Shown: in pieces, positions 8,784 to 18,415 of the stretch
How positions within the stretch are numbered: position 1 is the first letter of the stretch
Layout of the letters: the number at the start of each line of letters is the position of its first letter
Assembly: GCA_963666575.2 (NCBI GenBank)
Contig: CAXXYG010000018.1
Coordinates: forward strand, 365,561-429,560
Direction: 5' to 3'
DNA: 64,000 nucleotides
Origin: JABMQB01 sp963666575
GTDB lineage: Bacteria; Bacteroidota; Bacteroidia; Bacteroidales; Prolixibacteraceae
The notes under the pieces: model-generated
Told to the model about the DNA's origin: nothing
What the model saw: only the letters and a program-made list of their open reading frames with translations
Databases searched by the model: none
Made by a program: the position numbers and the translations under genes

Positions 8784-11700
8784 ATGGTCAAATTCCTCAT
8801 CCACCGGCCTATTGCCGTTATTATGGTTTTTCTGGCGCTTTTGCTGATTGGCCTGGCAACTACTACCAGTATCCCGGTTTCGTTAATGCCCGACATCGAC
8901 ATTCCGGTTATTTCGGTGCGAATTTCCTCTACCGACATGCCAACCCGGCAGTTGGAAAATACCATTGTTAAACCCATTCGTAACCTGCTAAAACAGGTGA
9001 ACCATGTGGAAGAAATGAAAAGCGAAACCCGCGATGGCTCCGCCTGGGCTGAATTACGTTTTGTCCACGGCACCCCCATCGACCTGGCTTCAATCGAAGT
9101 AAACGAAAAGGTGGATAAAGCCATGAATTTCCTGCCACGCGGTTTAAACCGCCCCGAAGTGGTGCGTGCCAGTGCTTCCGACATCCCGGTGTTTTACCTG
9201 ATGGTTTCTGAAAAAGGAGAAAACAAAAACGAAACAAATTACCTTGAACTGAGCAATTTTACCAGCCAGGTTATCCGCAAACGGCTGGAGCAGCTTCCCG
9301 AAGTTGCATTAATTGATATGAGTGGGTTACAATTCCCCGAAATAAAAATTACACCCCACAAAGCCTACCTTCAAAGTGGCGCGTTTTCGGTGAGCCGCCT
9401 CGAACAAGTCTTAAACGAAAACAACATCGACCTGGGTAACCTGCTTATCCGCGATGGGCAATACCAGTACAATATCCGGTTTAATACACGACTACGCGAT
9501 TTAACCGATATTTCAAATATTCCGGTGAACCTAAACGGTATAGTTGTCCCACTCAAACAAGTAGCCGATGTAACACTTTTGCCTATCAAACCACAGGGCA
9601 ACATAAAATTTAACACAGTGCCGGCAATCAGTTTGGCCGTTATAAAACAGTCGGACGCTAAAATGGCCGGCCTTAAAAAAGAACTGGAAGAGTTGGTAGT
9701 CCATTTTGAGACCGACTACCCTACCCTTCAATTTGCCATTACCCGCGATCAAAGCAAATTACTTCACTATTCCATCAACAACCTGGCACAAAGTTTACTT
9801 ATTGGTGGCCTTATGGCTTTCCTGATTTTATTCCTGTTCCTCCGCGAACGTAAAGCGCCGTGGTTAATAGGCATCAGCATACCGCTTTCATTAATTATTG
9901 CCCTGTTTTTTTTCTACTTGTCGGGGCTTTCCATAAACATCATATCGTTATCGGGATTGGTGCTTGGTATTGGAATGATGATCGACAATTCGATTATTGT
10001 CATCGACAACATCACACAGCACCGCCAGCGGCATTATAACCTCGACTTTTCGTGCATAAACGGCACCAACGAAATTATTCGCCCGCTTATCAGTTCGGTT
10101 TTAACTACCTGCGCGGTTTTTATCCCGCTTGTTTTTATGAAAGGAATGGCTGGTGCGCTTTTTTTCGACCAGGCTGTAGCAATATCAATCGGACTATCAG
10201 TTTCATTGATTGTTTCCATTACCATATTACCGGTTCTGTACCGCCTATTCTATAAAAACAGCACAAAAAAAACAATAAAATCAACTACTCCAAAATATTA
10301 TGAATGGTACGAAACAGGATTAAAATTTGTGCTTCGTAACCAGCGATTCACATTAGCCATTGTTGTATTAATATTGGTATCCTCTGTTTTTATCTTAAAA
10401 TTTATGACTGTTTCACGTTTCCCTGAAGTCAGTCAAACCGAGGCTATTTTAAAGATCGACTGGAACGAACCGGTTACCTTATCTGAAAATAATATTAGGT
10501 TGTCCAATTTAATTTCGGAAATTAAAACACCTACAGAATACATTATTGAAGAAGCCGGAAGGCAACAATACATTTTAAATAATGGCGAAGAAGCCGGTAC
10601 TTCCGAAAATAAATTATTTATAAAAACTGGCACTCCTGAAAACCTTAACCAGCTAAAAACTGAAATTTCGACGTATTTAAACAATCATTTTCCTGCTTCA
10701 GAATTTACTTTTTCAGAATCGGAAAACCTGTTTAACCTGGCTTTCGGGAAAGAGACTGCACCATTGATTGCCAAATTTTCGCATTTTAATCCCGGTGATC
10801 AAAACTACATTGATGAATTAAACGTCCTTCAAAATTTGATGAAACAAACTTTCCCAAAAGAAATAACGTCAAAACTTATTACCCGCAACCTGATTTTGCT
10901 GGAAACCGACCCTGAAAAACTGCTATTTTATGAAGTAAACAGTGAAGACCTGTACCGCGAAATAAAAAGTGCTTTTAATGTAAATACTATTTTTAACATC
11001 AACGACAACAACGTTTTTATCCCGGTGAGTATTTCCAATTCGTATGAATCGGTTTATGAAATTATTCAAAACCTATCCATTCAAAATAAAAACAACGAAC
11101 AAGTTCCTCTTTCAGGATTGGTAAAAATAAGTTCAGGGACCGGGCTCAAAACCATTATTGCCGGAAAAGAAAATGAATATTTCCCGGTTAACCTTTACAT
11201 AAAACCTTCGGAGTTTAACAAAACAACCAACCAAATAAAAGCCATTTCTTCTGAAAACAAAAGTTTTGAAGTGAATTTTGGTGGTTCCATCCTGTCGAAT
11301 AAAAAAATGTTTCAGGGATTAATGATCATTATTTTGGTAAGTCTGTTGTTGCTATATTTTATTCTGGCTGCCCAGTTCGAATCGTTTTGGTTGCCGGTTA
11401 TTGTCCTCCTTGAAGTGCCCATCGATGTTTTTGGCTCTTTTCTGCTCCTCAAATTATTTGGGGAAGGGATCAATATTATGTCAGCCATTGGTATCATTGT
11501 AATGACAGGAATTATTATTAACGATTCCATTTTAAAAATTGATACCATCAACAAATTAATGGTAGAGGGGAATTCCTTAATACGTTCCATTATTGTAGCT
11601 GGGCAGCGAAGATTAAAGCCGATTATTATGACCAGCATCACCACAATTCTGGCATTGGTGCCATTTTTATTTCAGAAAGGAATGGGTGCCGAATTACAAA

Positions 11701-11807
11701 AACCGCTGGCACTGGCTATTATTGGAGGTATGTTTATTGGAACACTGGTGAGTATCTATTTTATCCCGCTAATGTTTTATGTGATAAAAAAAAGTAGTAA
11801 GTCGTAA
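8784..11807 (+). CDS. RND-family efflux permease, first of a pair
   Basis: A 1007-residue inner-membrane transporter of the AcrB/HAE superfamily, with TM1 at about 10-30, a large periplasmic loop with porter domains, TM2-6 (about 335-500), a second loop, and TM8-12 at the end. Such pumps use proton inflow to expel substrates through an adaptor and TolC-like channel. The proton-relay positions are unusual: by eye, TM4 reads MIDNSIIV (Asp401, Asn402) where AcrB has DD, and TM10 reads IINDSIL (Asn913, Asp914) where AcrB has KN. No adaptor gene precedes it; the nearest is the fragment at 2-568. A second permease follows within 85 bases. Substrate unknown. Confidence 0.93.
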   Translation: MVKFLIHRPIAVIMVFLALLLIGLATTTSIPVSLMPDIDIPVISVRISSTDMPTRQLENTIVKPIRNLLKQVNHVEEMKSETRDGSAWAELRFVHGTPIDLASIEVNEKVDKAMNFLPRGLNRPEVVRASASDIPVFYLMVSEKGENKNETNYLELSNFTSQVIRKRLEQLPEVALIDMSGLQFPEIKITPHKAYLQSGAFSVSRLEQVLNENNIDLGNLLIRDGQYQYNIRFNTRLRDLTDISNIPVNLNGIVVPLKQVADVTLLPIKPQGNIKFNTVPAISLAVIKQSDAKMAGLKKELEELVVHFETDYPTLQFAITRDQSKLLHYSINNLAQSLLIGGLMAFLILFLFLRERKAPWLIGISIPLSLIIALFFFYLSGLSINIISLSGLVLGIGMMIDNSIIVIDNITQHRQRHYNLDFSCINGTNEIIRPLISSVLTTCAVFIPLVFMKGMAGALFFDQAVAISIGLSVSLIVSITILPVLYRLFYKNSTKKTIKSTTPKYYEWYETGLKFVLRNQRFTLAIVVLILVSSVFILKFMTVSRFPEVSQTEAILKIDWNEPVTLSENNIRLSNLISEIKTPTEYIIEEAGRQQYILNNGEEAGTSENKLFIKTGTPENLNQLKTEISTYLNNHFPASEFTFSESENLFNLAFGKETAPLIAKFSHFNPGDQNYIDELNVLQNLMKQTFPKEITSKLITRNLILLETDPEKLLFYEVNSEDLYREIKSAFNVNTIFNINDNNVFIPVSISNSYESVYEIIQNLSIQNKNNEQVPLSGLVKISSGTGLKTIIAGKENEYFPVNLYIKPSEFNKTTNQIKAISSENKSFEVNFGGSILSNKKMFQGLMIIILVSLLLLYFILAAQFESFWLPVIVLLEVPIDVFGSFLLLKLFGEGINIMSAIGIIVMTGIIINDSILKIDTINKLMVEGNSLIRSIIVAGQRRLKPIIMTSITTILALVPFLFQKGMGAELQKPLALAIIGGMFIGTLVSIYFIPLMFYVIKKSSKS

Positions 11808-11892
11808 GTATTGAGTAGTAAGTTAACATGTGCTAAAAGAGCAAAATGAATTAATCAGGATTGTAGACGTACACAGCAACACAGGGAAATAC

Positions 11893-14800
11893 ATGAACAA
11901 ACCAATCAAACATACTAAAGCTTTTTCACCCTTTTCGGTCATTGTGGTTTTTATGGCTCTGATGATTATTGGTGTGGCTTTTATTCCAGTTTTGGATATA
12001 AGGTTTAAACCCAGCCGCAATTTGCCCGAAATAACAATTCGCTACAGCTGGCCAAATGCTTCACCCAAAGTAATTGAAGAAGAAACCTCGAAACTTGAAG
12101 GTATCCTTGGTAAAATAAGCGAAGTCAAATCCATCGAATCCACATCGTCGGTTGGAGGTGGTTCCATTACTTTAAGTTTTAACAAATCGGCTAACATCGA
12201 TCAAAAAAGGTACGAAGTATCAACCCTCATTCGCCAGGTACGCGGCAACCTACCCGACGAAATGAGTTACCCCGAAATTACTTCGAACGTCGAAGCTGAA
12301 GAGGGAGAAGCCGCTCTGATGGTTCTTACATTAAACGCCAACGCATCGACCCATTATATAAAAGATGTAGCCGAACGGTTAGTGATCCCTAAACTTTCAA
12401 AAATTGAAGGTATTGCCGACATTTCGTTGTATGGTGCAACTCCCAACCAATGGGAAATCCGTTTCGACCCGCAATTGCTGAATACTTTTTCGGTAACACC
12501 ATCCAAAATCAGTTCAGCCATCAACCAACTGGGCGAAAATTTTTTCCTGGGAAACCAAAAAGACGCGTCAGGAGCTTCCATCCCGGTATTATTTTCAACC
12601 CAATTTACATCGCCCGAACATTGGGGTAATCTGGTTATTGCCAACAACAACGGGCGTATTATCCGCCTTGCCGATGTAGCCAACATAAAACTACGCGACA
12701 AACCTCCTACCTCCTACTACCGCATCAACGGGCAAAATACCATCAATTTGGTTATCAATTCTTCTTCAGGAGTTAACCAAATAAAACTATCGGGAGAGAT
12801 CAACAAAACACTGGCAGACATTCAGGAATCGTTGCCAAACGGTTATTGGGTAAAAGTTGTTTCCGACAGCACCACTTTTATAAAAGAAGAATTAACAAAA
12901 ATTGGCTTACGTACTTTTTTTTCACTCCTTATTTTATTGCTGTTTGTATTGATTGTCAGCCGGTCGTTACGAATATTATGGGTGCTGTTTATTTCACTTG
13001 TAGCCAACATACTAATCACGGTGGTGTTTTATTATTTGTTTGGTGTCGAAATACATATTTATTCGTTGGCCGGAATAACAGTATCGTTTGGTATCATCAT
13101 CGACAATAGCATTATTATGGTGAGCCACCTTCAAAAACAAAAAGGATTACGTGTTTTTATTTCGTTGCTGGCAGCCACATTAACTACTTTAGGAGCTTTA
13201 TCGGTGGTGTTTTTCCTGAAAGAAAACCAAAAACTACTGCTCATCGATTTTACGTATGTGATGCTCATTAATTTATCGGTTTCGCTGTTGGTTTCATTGT
13301 TTCTTGTACCGGCACTGATGGCTCAAATATACCACCGACAACCCAAACCAACCCCGGTTAAAATCAGAAAATCAATTGTAAAAATAACACGTGTATATGG
13401 CTCTTTTATCGGTTTTGAAAAACGGTGGAAATGGGCATTTTTTATTCTGGTAATTTTAGGGTTTGGACTACCAATTTCGCTACTACCCGATGAAATTCAA
13501 AAAGAAACAACTTTTGCAAAAACCTATAATAAAACCCTTGGCAGCGAAACTTTTAAAACTGAAATAAAACCTGTATTAAGCAAAATAACGGGCGGTTCGT
13601 TAAGGCTGTTTGCCGAGCATGTTTTTGAAAGTAAATTTTATTCCGACCCCGGACGGACAACGTTATATATTAGGGGCAGTATGCCTGAAGGATGTACCAT
13701 TCATCAGCTAAACGAAGCCATGAGGAAAATGGAACAATTTATTAGCCAGTTTGACGAGGTGGAACAATTTGAAACCCGCATTGCCAATTACCGAAATTCA
13801 TCTATTACCATCCATTTTACAAAAGAACATGAAAAAACTTCATTTCCTTTTCTATTAAAAAGCCAGGTGGAACAAAAAGCCATTTCGTTGGGAGGAATGG
13901 ATTGGACGGTTTATGGAGTAGGCCGTGGATTTTCAAACGCACTGAACATGGATTTTAAGAATAGCCACATCCTACTTACCGGCTACAATTACAACCAGTT
14001 ACACCAATATGCTGAAGGACTGGAAAACGAATTACTTACCAATCCCCGGATTGACAATACCGAAATTACCAGTTCCCAATCATGGTACTCATCTACCCGA
14101 TACGAATACAATCTGGAAGTCGATAAAACAAACCTGGCTTATTTCGATTTAAATTATTTGGGGTACACACACTCGTTGTTTACGCAGTTGTATGAGCGGA
14201 ACCTCAACCCTGTGTATAATCAAACAAGACAACAAGAAGTTGTTTTGGTTTCGGCCGATAATACTACATACAATAAATGGGATTTCTACAATTTACCGGT
14301 TTCTACAAAAAAAGGATCAAAAAAATTGTCGCAAGCTGGAGTCATCACTAAATTATTGACAGGGAAATCGATTTACAAAAAAGACCAGGTGTATCAGGTT
14401 TATCTAAATTACAACTTTATTGGACCAGGTCCATTGGCAAAAATGGTGCAGGAACGCGCTATCGATGAGGTGAATAAAATTCTACCATTGGGTTATAAAG
14501 CCCAGAAAACTGAATCGTATTATTTTTGGGACAACAAGGAAAAAAAACAGTACTGGCTTTTGTTACTTATTGTTGTTCTTATCTATTTTATTACCGCTAT
14601 TTTGTTCGAATCGTTATTAAAACCTCTGGCCGTTATTGGCCTGATTCCCATATCATTTATCGGCGTTTTCCTCACATTTTACCTGTTCGATTTTAATTTC
14701 GATCAGGGAGGTTTTGCATCGTTTATCCTGCTGAGCGGTTTGGTTGTTAACGCCGCTATCTATATTATTAACGATTTTAACAACCTTGTTTCGAATACTA

Positions 14801-15030
14801 ACAAACCGGTTAACCTACAAACTTATTTAAAAGCCTTTAACCAAAAAATTGTGGCGATAATGCTCACCATTCTTTCAACAGTGTTGGGATTAATACCATT
14901 TGTATGGGGAGGACAAACCGAAGTATTCTGGTTTGCCTTTGCAGCAGGAGCAATGGGAGGATTAATTTTTTCGCTGTTGGCGATACTACTTTTTTTGCCT
15001 TTATTCCTGAAAACTAACCAATCACACTAA
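11893..15030 (+). CDS. RND-family efflux permease, second of a pair
   Basis: I prefer the ATG at 11893 (1045 residues, MNKPIKHTKAFSPFS) over an in-frame GTG at 11830, because RND permeases begin just before TM1. The protein has the RND repeat of six helices, porter domains and six helices, but is divergent. TM4 reads GIIIDNSIIMVSH (Asp404, Asn405), and TM10 reads GLVVNAAIYIIN (Asn953, Ala954), so the usual second Asp and the Lys are absent. Tandem unlike permeases, as in MdtB-MdtC, may form a mixed trimer; this is inference. The gene follows RND1 closely on the same strand, and a propeller pair follows after 58 bases. Confidence 0.9.
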   Translation: MNKPIKHTKAFSPFSVIVVFMALMIIGVAFIPVLDIRFKPSRNLPEITIRYSWPNASPKVIEEETSKLEGILGKISEVKSIESTSSVGGGSITLSFNKSANIDQKRYEVSTLIRQVRGNLPDEMSYPEITSNVEAEEGEAALMVLTLNANASTHYIKDVAERLVIPKLSKIEGIADISLYGATPNQWEIRFDPQLLNTFSVTPSKISSAINQLGENFFLGNQKDASGASIPVLFSTQFTSPEHWGNLVIANNNGRIIRLADVANIKLRDKPPTSYYRINGQNTINLVINSSSGVNQIKLSGEINKTLADIQESLPNGYWVKVVSDSTTFIKEELTKIGLRTFFSLLILLLFVLIVSRSLRILWVLFISLVANILITVVFYYLFGVEIHIYSLAGITVSFGIIIDNSIIMVSHLQKQKGLRVFISLLAATLTTLGALSVVFFLKENQKLLLIDFTYVMLINLSVSLLVSLFLVPALMAQIYHRQPKPTPVKIRKSIVKITRVYGSFIGFEKRWKWAFFILVILGFGLPISLLPDEIQKETTFAKTYNKTLGSETFKTEIKPVLSKITGGSLRLFAEHVFESKFYSDPGRTTLYIRGSMPEGCTIHQLNEAMRKMEQFISQFDEVEQFETRIANYRNSSITIHFTKEHEKTSFPFLLKSQVEQKAISLGGMDWTVYGVGRGFSNALNMDFKNSHILLTGYNYNQLHQYAEGLENELLTNPRIDNTEITSSQSWYSSTRYEYNLEVDKTNLAYFDLNYLGYTHSLFTQLYERNLNPVYNQTRQQEVVLVSADNTTYNKWDFYNLPVSTKKGSKKLSQAGVITKLLTGKSIYKKDQVYQVYLNYNFIGPGPLAKMVQERAIDEVNKILPLGYKAQKTESYYFWDNKEKKQYWLLLLIVVLIYFITAILFESLLKPLAVIGLIPISFIGVFLTFYLFDFNFDQGGFASFILLSGLVVNAAIYIINDFNNLVSNTNKPVNLQTYLKAFNQKIVAIMLTILSTVLGLIPFVWGGQTEVFWFAFAAGAMGGLIFSLLAILLFLPLFLKTNQSH

Positions 15031-15088
15031 TCAACTAAATCTTTAGGTATAGTTTTTGTTAGTCTATCTACAACTAAAATAACTTACC

Positions 15089-16363
15089 ATGCAAATCAAC
15101 AAATCAACCCTATTCCTAAAATGCCTGATTCTTGTTTTTGTTCTTATAAGTAATGGTTGCCAATCGAAAAGCAATAATCCAAACCTCGATAACCCATTGG
15201 AGAAACAGGTTGTTCAAAAAGATGAGTTTTTCTCAATCGACGTACCCGAATTACTAAAACACAAACAGAAAGTTAATGTTTCAGAAATTGCCACCAGCAT
15301 TGAGTACATTCCATTGGAAACAACGCCAAATTCTTTACTTGGAAGAATATCTGATGCGGTTATTACTAAAGATTATATTTTTATTAAACACCGTGGATCG
15401 CCTCTACTTACGCAGTTTTCGCGCGATGGAAAGTACATTCGTAAAATAGGTATTGAAGGGCGCGGCCCCAAGGAATATGCCCGAATGCGGAAATTCAGTA
15501 TTGATGAACAAAATGAACTCATTTATATTCATACTAACTGGACACGAAAAATTCTGACTTTCACGTTTGATGGTGACTATGTAAAATCCATCGACCTAAA
15601 AGGGAATGATATATTTTGTTGTACCTGGAGCCATGATAGTGCTTTAGTGAGCTTTCAGGAACCAAATATTGGAAACGAAAAATATGTTTTCTTAGAAACT
15701 TCTTTTAATGGAGATACAATACAAGGAATTTCCAATCATATTTTTTGGCCCAGTGATGAAAGTTCTCAACGTATGATTGACTATAGTAGCCGAAATTCAT
15801 CGTACCGGGCAAATAATAAATTACATTTAAAAGGGTGGTACAACGATACCGTTTATACATATAATTCTGAAAATAAAATCGTTCCAAAGTATATTGTTGA
15901 TTTAAAAAATTACAAAATTCCTGACACCCAAATTCCTACACGAAAATCATCAAAGCCACTTCCTGAAAAATGTTATTGGACCGGCGTAAATGAATCGGCT
16001 AATTATATTTTTATCAATTACGGGGAACACCTTTCATACCCCGACAGCGAAGAAAAAGGGCATGGCCTCATTTTATTCGATAAAAAAACACGAATAGGAA
16101 CAGCACTAATTAACAAGAATAAAAACGAATATGGGTTTAAAAATAATCTGGATGCCGGACCTGAATTTATTCCGACCTTTTCAAACCACAACATTGCCTA
16201 TTGTTTTATTACGGCATTGGATTTTAAAGAACACTTTAATTCAGGCAAATTCGACAAAAATGCAGCTTCAAACCAGAGCAAAAAGGAGGAACTCAAACAA
16301 CTCAACAACACTTTAAAATACGATGACAACCATATATTAATGGTCATAAATTTAAAACCATGA
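15089..16363 (+). CDS. 6-bladed beta-propeller lipoprotein
   Basis: A 424-residue protein with a lipoprotein signal ending LISNGC (Cys at about residue 24). It shows ATSIEYIPLETTPNSLLG and GIEGRGPKEYARM, the same pair of marks as 619 and 5871, so it is the third member of that propeller subfamily here. Lipid anchoring suggests an outer-membrane or periplasmic location. Its TGA overlaps the ATG of the next gene (ATGA at 16360-16363), so the two are translationally coupled. This repeats the propeller plus TolB-like pair seen at 5871-8163. Function unknown. Confidence 0.82.
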   Translation: MQINKSTLFLKCLILVFVLISNGCQSKSNNPNLDNPLEKQVVQKDEFFSIDVPELLKHKQKVNVSEIATSIEYIPLETTPNSLLGRISDAVITKDYIFIKHRGSPLLTQFSRDGKYIRKIGIEGRGPKEYARMRKFSIDEQNELIYIHTNWTRKILTFTFDGDYVKSIDLKGNDIFCCTWSHDSALVSFQEPNIGNEKYVFLETSFNGDTIQGISNHIFWPSDESSQRMIDYSSRNSSYRANNKLHLKGWYNDTVYTYNSENKIVPKYIVDLKNYKIPDTQIPTRKSSKPLPEKCYWTGVNESANYIFINYGEHLSYPDSEEKGHGLILFDKKTRIGTALINKNKNEYGFKNNLDAGPEFIPTFSNHNIAYCFITALDFKEHFNSGKFDKNAASNQSKKEELKQLNNTLKYDDNHILMVINLKP

Positions 16364-17484
16364 GAACACTAATAACCGTTTTTTTAATACTCTTCCTTTT
16401 GTATTCCTGCGGTTCAAAACAACTGGAAAAAAGCAAACCAGAACCAGTTACAACCAACGTTCCAGTTGAAATACAAACGACACCAAAATTCCCTGACCTT
16501 GTTCCCGGCGAATTTCAACTTAAAGAAAATTGTTTTGGCGAAGTTATTGAACTTAGTGGCCACCAAATAATAACCAATCAGATTCTTCAAATAAAAGAAA
16601 CACAAATGGTTGTGAAGGATAGTTTTTTGATTGTTCAAAATTTGGATTACAACAATTTGTTTAAGGTGTTTTTGCTACCCGATTACCAACATGTAAAATC
16701 ATTTGGGAAAATTGGCGGCGGGCCGGGCGAATTTCAGAGGACAAGCCTTGTTAAAACCGAAAGCCCCCATTTGTTGTGTTACATTTATGAAAATGCCTAC
16801 CGCTCAATATTCTCTTTAAACAAAGATTTAACCTTCACCAAAGCCCCTTTCCGGTTTTCGGAAGGAGCCACCAAAAGGCAGTTTAACGACAAGCAAATTC
16901 AAAGTTTCTCGGCTACCGAATTTGTATATGTTGAATCCATCAAAAACGGGAAAGGCATTTACCATTTTTTGGTAAAAAATGATTCAATCCGTAATCAATT
17001 AATTTACAACCTGTCGTTTTCCGCTGAACACAAAAACTGGGCAGCATACATTGGCGATTTTGCCGCTAACAAGGAAAAAGGACGAATGGTATTTGCCTAT
17101 AAATATTTTAAGCGGTTGGTATTTATGGATTCCGAAGGTAAAACTACAAGGACACTTATTTTTGGGAAGGACAAAGCAAAAAAAGGAGATGAACTGGCAA
17201 TTATGAGTCCTGAAAACACCACACACTATTGGGGAATTTCGCCCCAAAATAACTATGTATATTTATTGTACAGTGGCCGATCTCCATTTGAAGTAACACG
17301 CGAATGGGGCAAAAAGAACTACTATATTTATGTAGAACAATACGATTGGAATGGTAATCCCATCCACAAATACAAACTCGATAACTGGGGATATTTTACT
17401 GTGGATGAACAACGCAAAAAAATAATTTTGGCTTCAGTGAACGATGCCGAACCATTTTTTGAATACGATTTAATTCAAGAGTAA
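16360..17484 (+). CDS. TolB-like propeller lipoprotein
   Basis: A 374-residue lipoprotein (signal LFLLYSC, Cys at residue 17) with KSFGKIGGGPGEFQ near residues 110-123 and a C-terminal YDWNGNPIHKYKLD, both shared with 7105. It overlaps the preceding propeller gene by four bases. The pair 15089-16360 mirrors the pair 5871-7105, so these two protein types probably act together. It converges on murI with only 15 bases between them. Function unknown. Confidence 0.8.
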   Translation: MRTLITVFLILFLLYSCGSKQLEKSKPEPVTTNVPVEIQTTPKFPDLVPGEFQLKENCFGEVIELSGHQIITNQILQIKETQMVVKDSFLIVQNLDYNNLFKVFLLPDYQHVKSFGKIGGGPGEFQRTSLVKTESPHLLCYIYENAYRSIFSLNKDLTFTKAPFRFSEGATKRQFNDKQIQSFSATEFVYVESIKNGKGIYHFLVKNDSIRNQLIYNLSFSAEHKNWAAYIGDFAANKEKGRMVFAYKYFKRLVFMDSEGKTTRTLIFGKDKAKKGDELAIMSPENTTHYWGISPQNNYVYLLYSGRSPFEVTREWGKKNYYIYVEQYDWNGNPIHKYKLDNWGYFTVDEQRKKIILASVNDAEPFFEYDLIQE

Positions 17485-17499
17485 GCCTTGGGATTTTAT

Positions 17500-18333
17500 T
17501 TAAAAATGTACCTGTTCAGCATTGAGAGTTTCTCCCCAGAAAATACTCCCTTTCTGTTCAAATACTCCAGCCGATTCGGTAGTCAGGAATTTAATGGAAC
17601 CTCCCATTGAACACTTATTCTTTATTTCAGGATGGCGAAGTAGGTATTCCTCCAGTTTTTGAGCTACTATTTTTCCTTGTTCCAGAATTGTAATTTCAGG
17701 AAGTAGGAATTTTCTTATTGTATCGATCAATAAAGGATAATGAGTACAAGCTAAAATCAGAGTATCGATTATTGGATCTTTCTGCAAAACAGACTTAAGA
17801 TTCTTTTCCACAAAATAATCGGTGCCGGGAGTATTAATTTCGTTATTTTCTACCAAAGGCACCCACATAGGGCAAGCTTCCTGAACGGTACTTTTTACTT
17901 TTCCATGCGCCCATTTTTGCAATTCAACCGGGTACGACTCAGAAACAACAGTACCAGCTGTACCTAATACGCCAACATGCCCGTTTTTTGTTATTTCAGA
18001 CACCTGCTCAACACTTGGCCTTATAACACCTAGAACCCGCTTATTCGGGCCAATATAAGGTAAGTCTAGTTGTTGAATATTTCGCAAGGCTTTTGCCGAT
18101 GCTGTATTACAAGCCAAAACCACCAATTCACAACCCTGTTCGAAAAGAAATTTAACAGCCTCAAGTGTATATTGATAAACTACTTCAAACGAACGATTAC
18201 CATAAGGTGTGCGGGCATTATCGCCCAAATAGATAAAATCGTTCGTTGGTAACTGTTTCGACAATTCCTTTAAAATGGTTAATCCACCATAACCCGAATC
18301 AAAAACACCTATTGGAGAGTAGCTTTTTGGCAT
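17500..18333 (-). CDS. murI: Glutamate racemase
   Basis: This 277-residue cytoplasmic enzyme makes D-glutamate for peptidoglycan. FDSGYGG at residues 11-17 and the two catalytic cysteines Cys75 (LACNTAS) and Cys196 (ACTHYP) are all present, with the usual spacing and length. It lies last in the minus-strand cluster after two ompH genes. An intrinsic terminator stands between ompH and murI, so it may be read partly by read-through or from its own promoter. No defects seen. Confidence 0.96.
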   Translation of the reverse strand: MPKSYSPIGVFDSGYGGLTILKELSKQLPTNDFIYLGDNARTPYGNRSFEVVYQYTLEAVKFLFEQGCELVVLACNTASAKALRNIQQLDLPYIGPNKRVLGVIRPSVEQVSEITKNGHVGVLGTAGTVVSESYPVELQKWAHGKVKSTVQEACPMWVPLVENNEINTPGTDYFVEKNLKSVLQKDPIIDTLILACTHYPLLIDTIRKFLLPEITILEQGKIVAQKLEEYLLRHPEIKNKCSMGGSIKFLTTESAGVFEQKGSIFWGETLNAEQVHF

Positions 18334-18362
18334 AATATCAAGAATATCTGCTAAAATAAAAC

Positions 18363-18395
18363 AAAAAAGCCATTGGTAACTAAACCAATGGCTTT
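18363..18395 (-). terminator. Intrinsic terminator between ompH and murI
   Basis: A perfect 11-base stem (AAAGCCATTGG at 18366-18376, CCAATGGCTTT at 18385-18395) with an 8-base loop. On the minus strand it is followed by a run of six T. It would end transcripts from the bamA-ompH operon. Confidence 0.82.
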
Positions 18396-18415
18396 AAATA
18401 GTATATTTTGTTTTT

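Noticed and set aside
8780..9184. 134-codon minus-strand frame at the start of the first RND permease
   Set aside because: It is the complement of the RND coding region and has an Arg/Ser-rich composition typical of shadow frames.
11790..11830. Short AGTAGTAAGT direct repeats between the RND genes
   Set aside because: Two short copies in AT-rich DNA at a gene end are not enough to call a repeat element.
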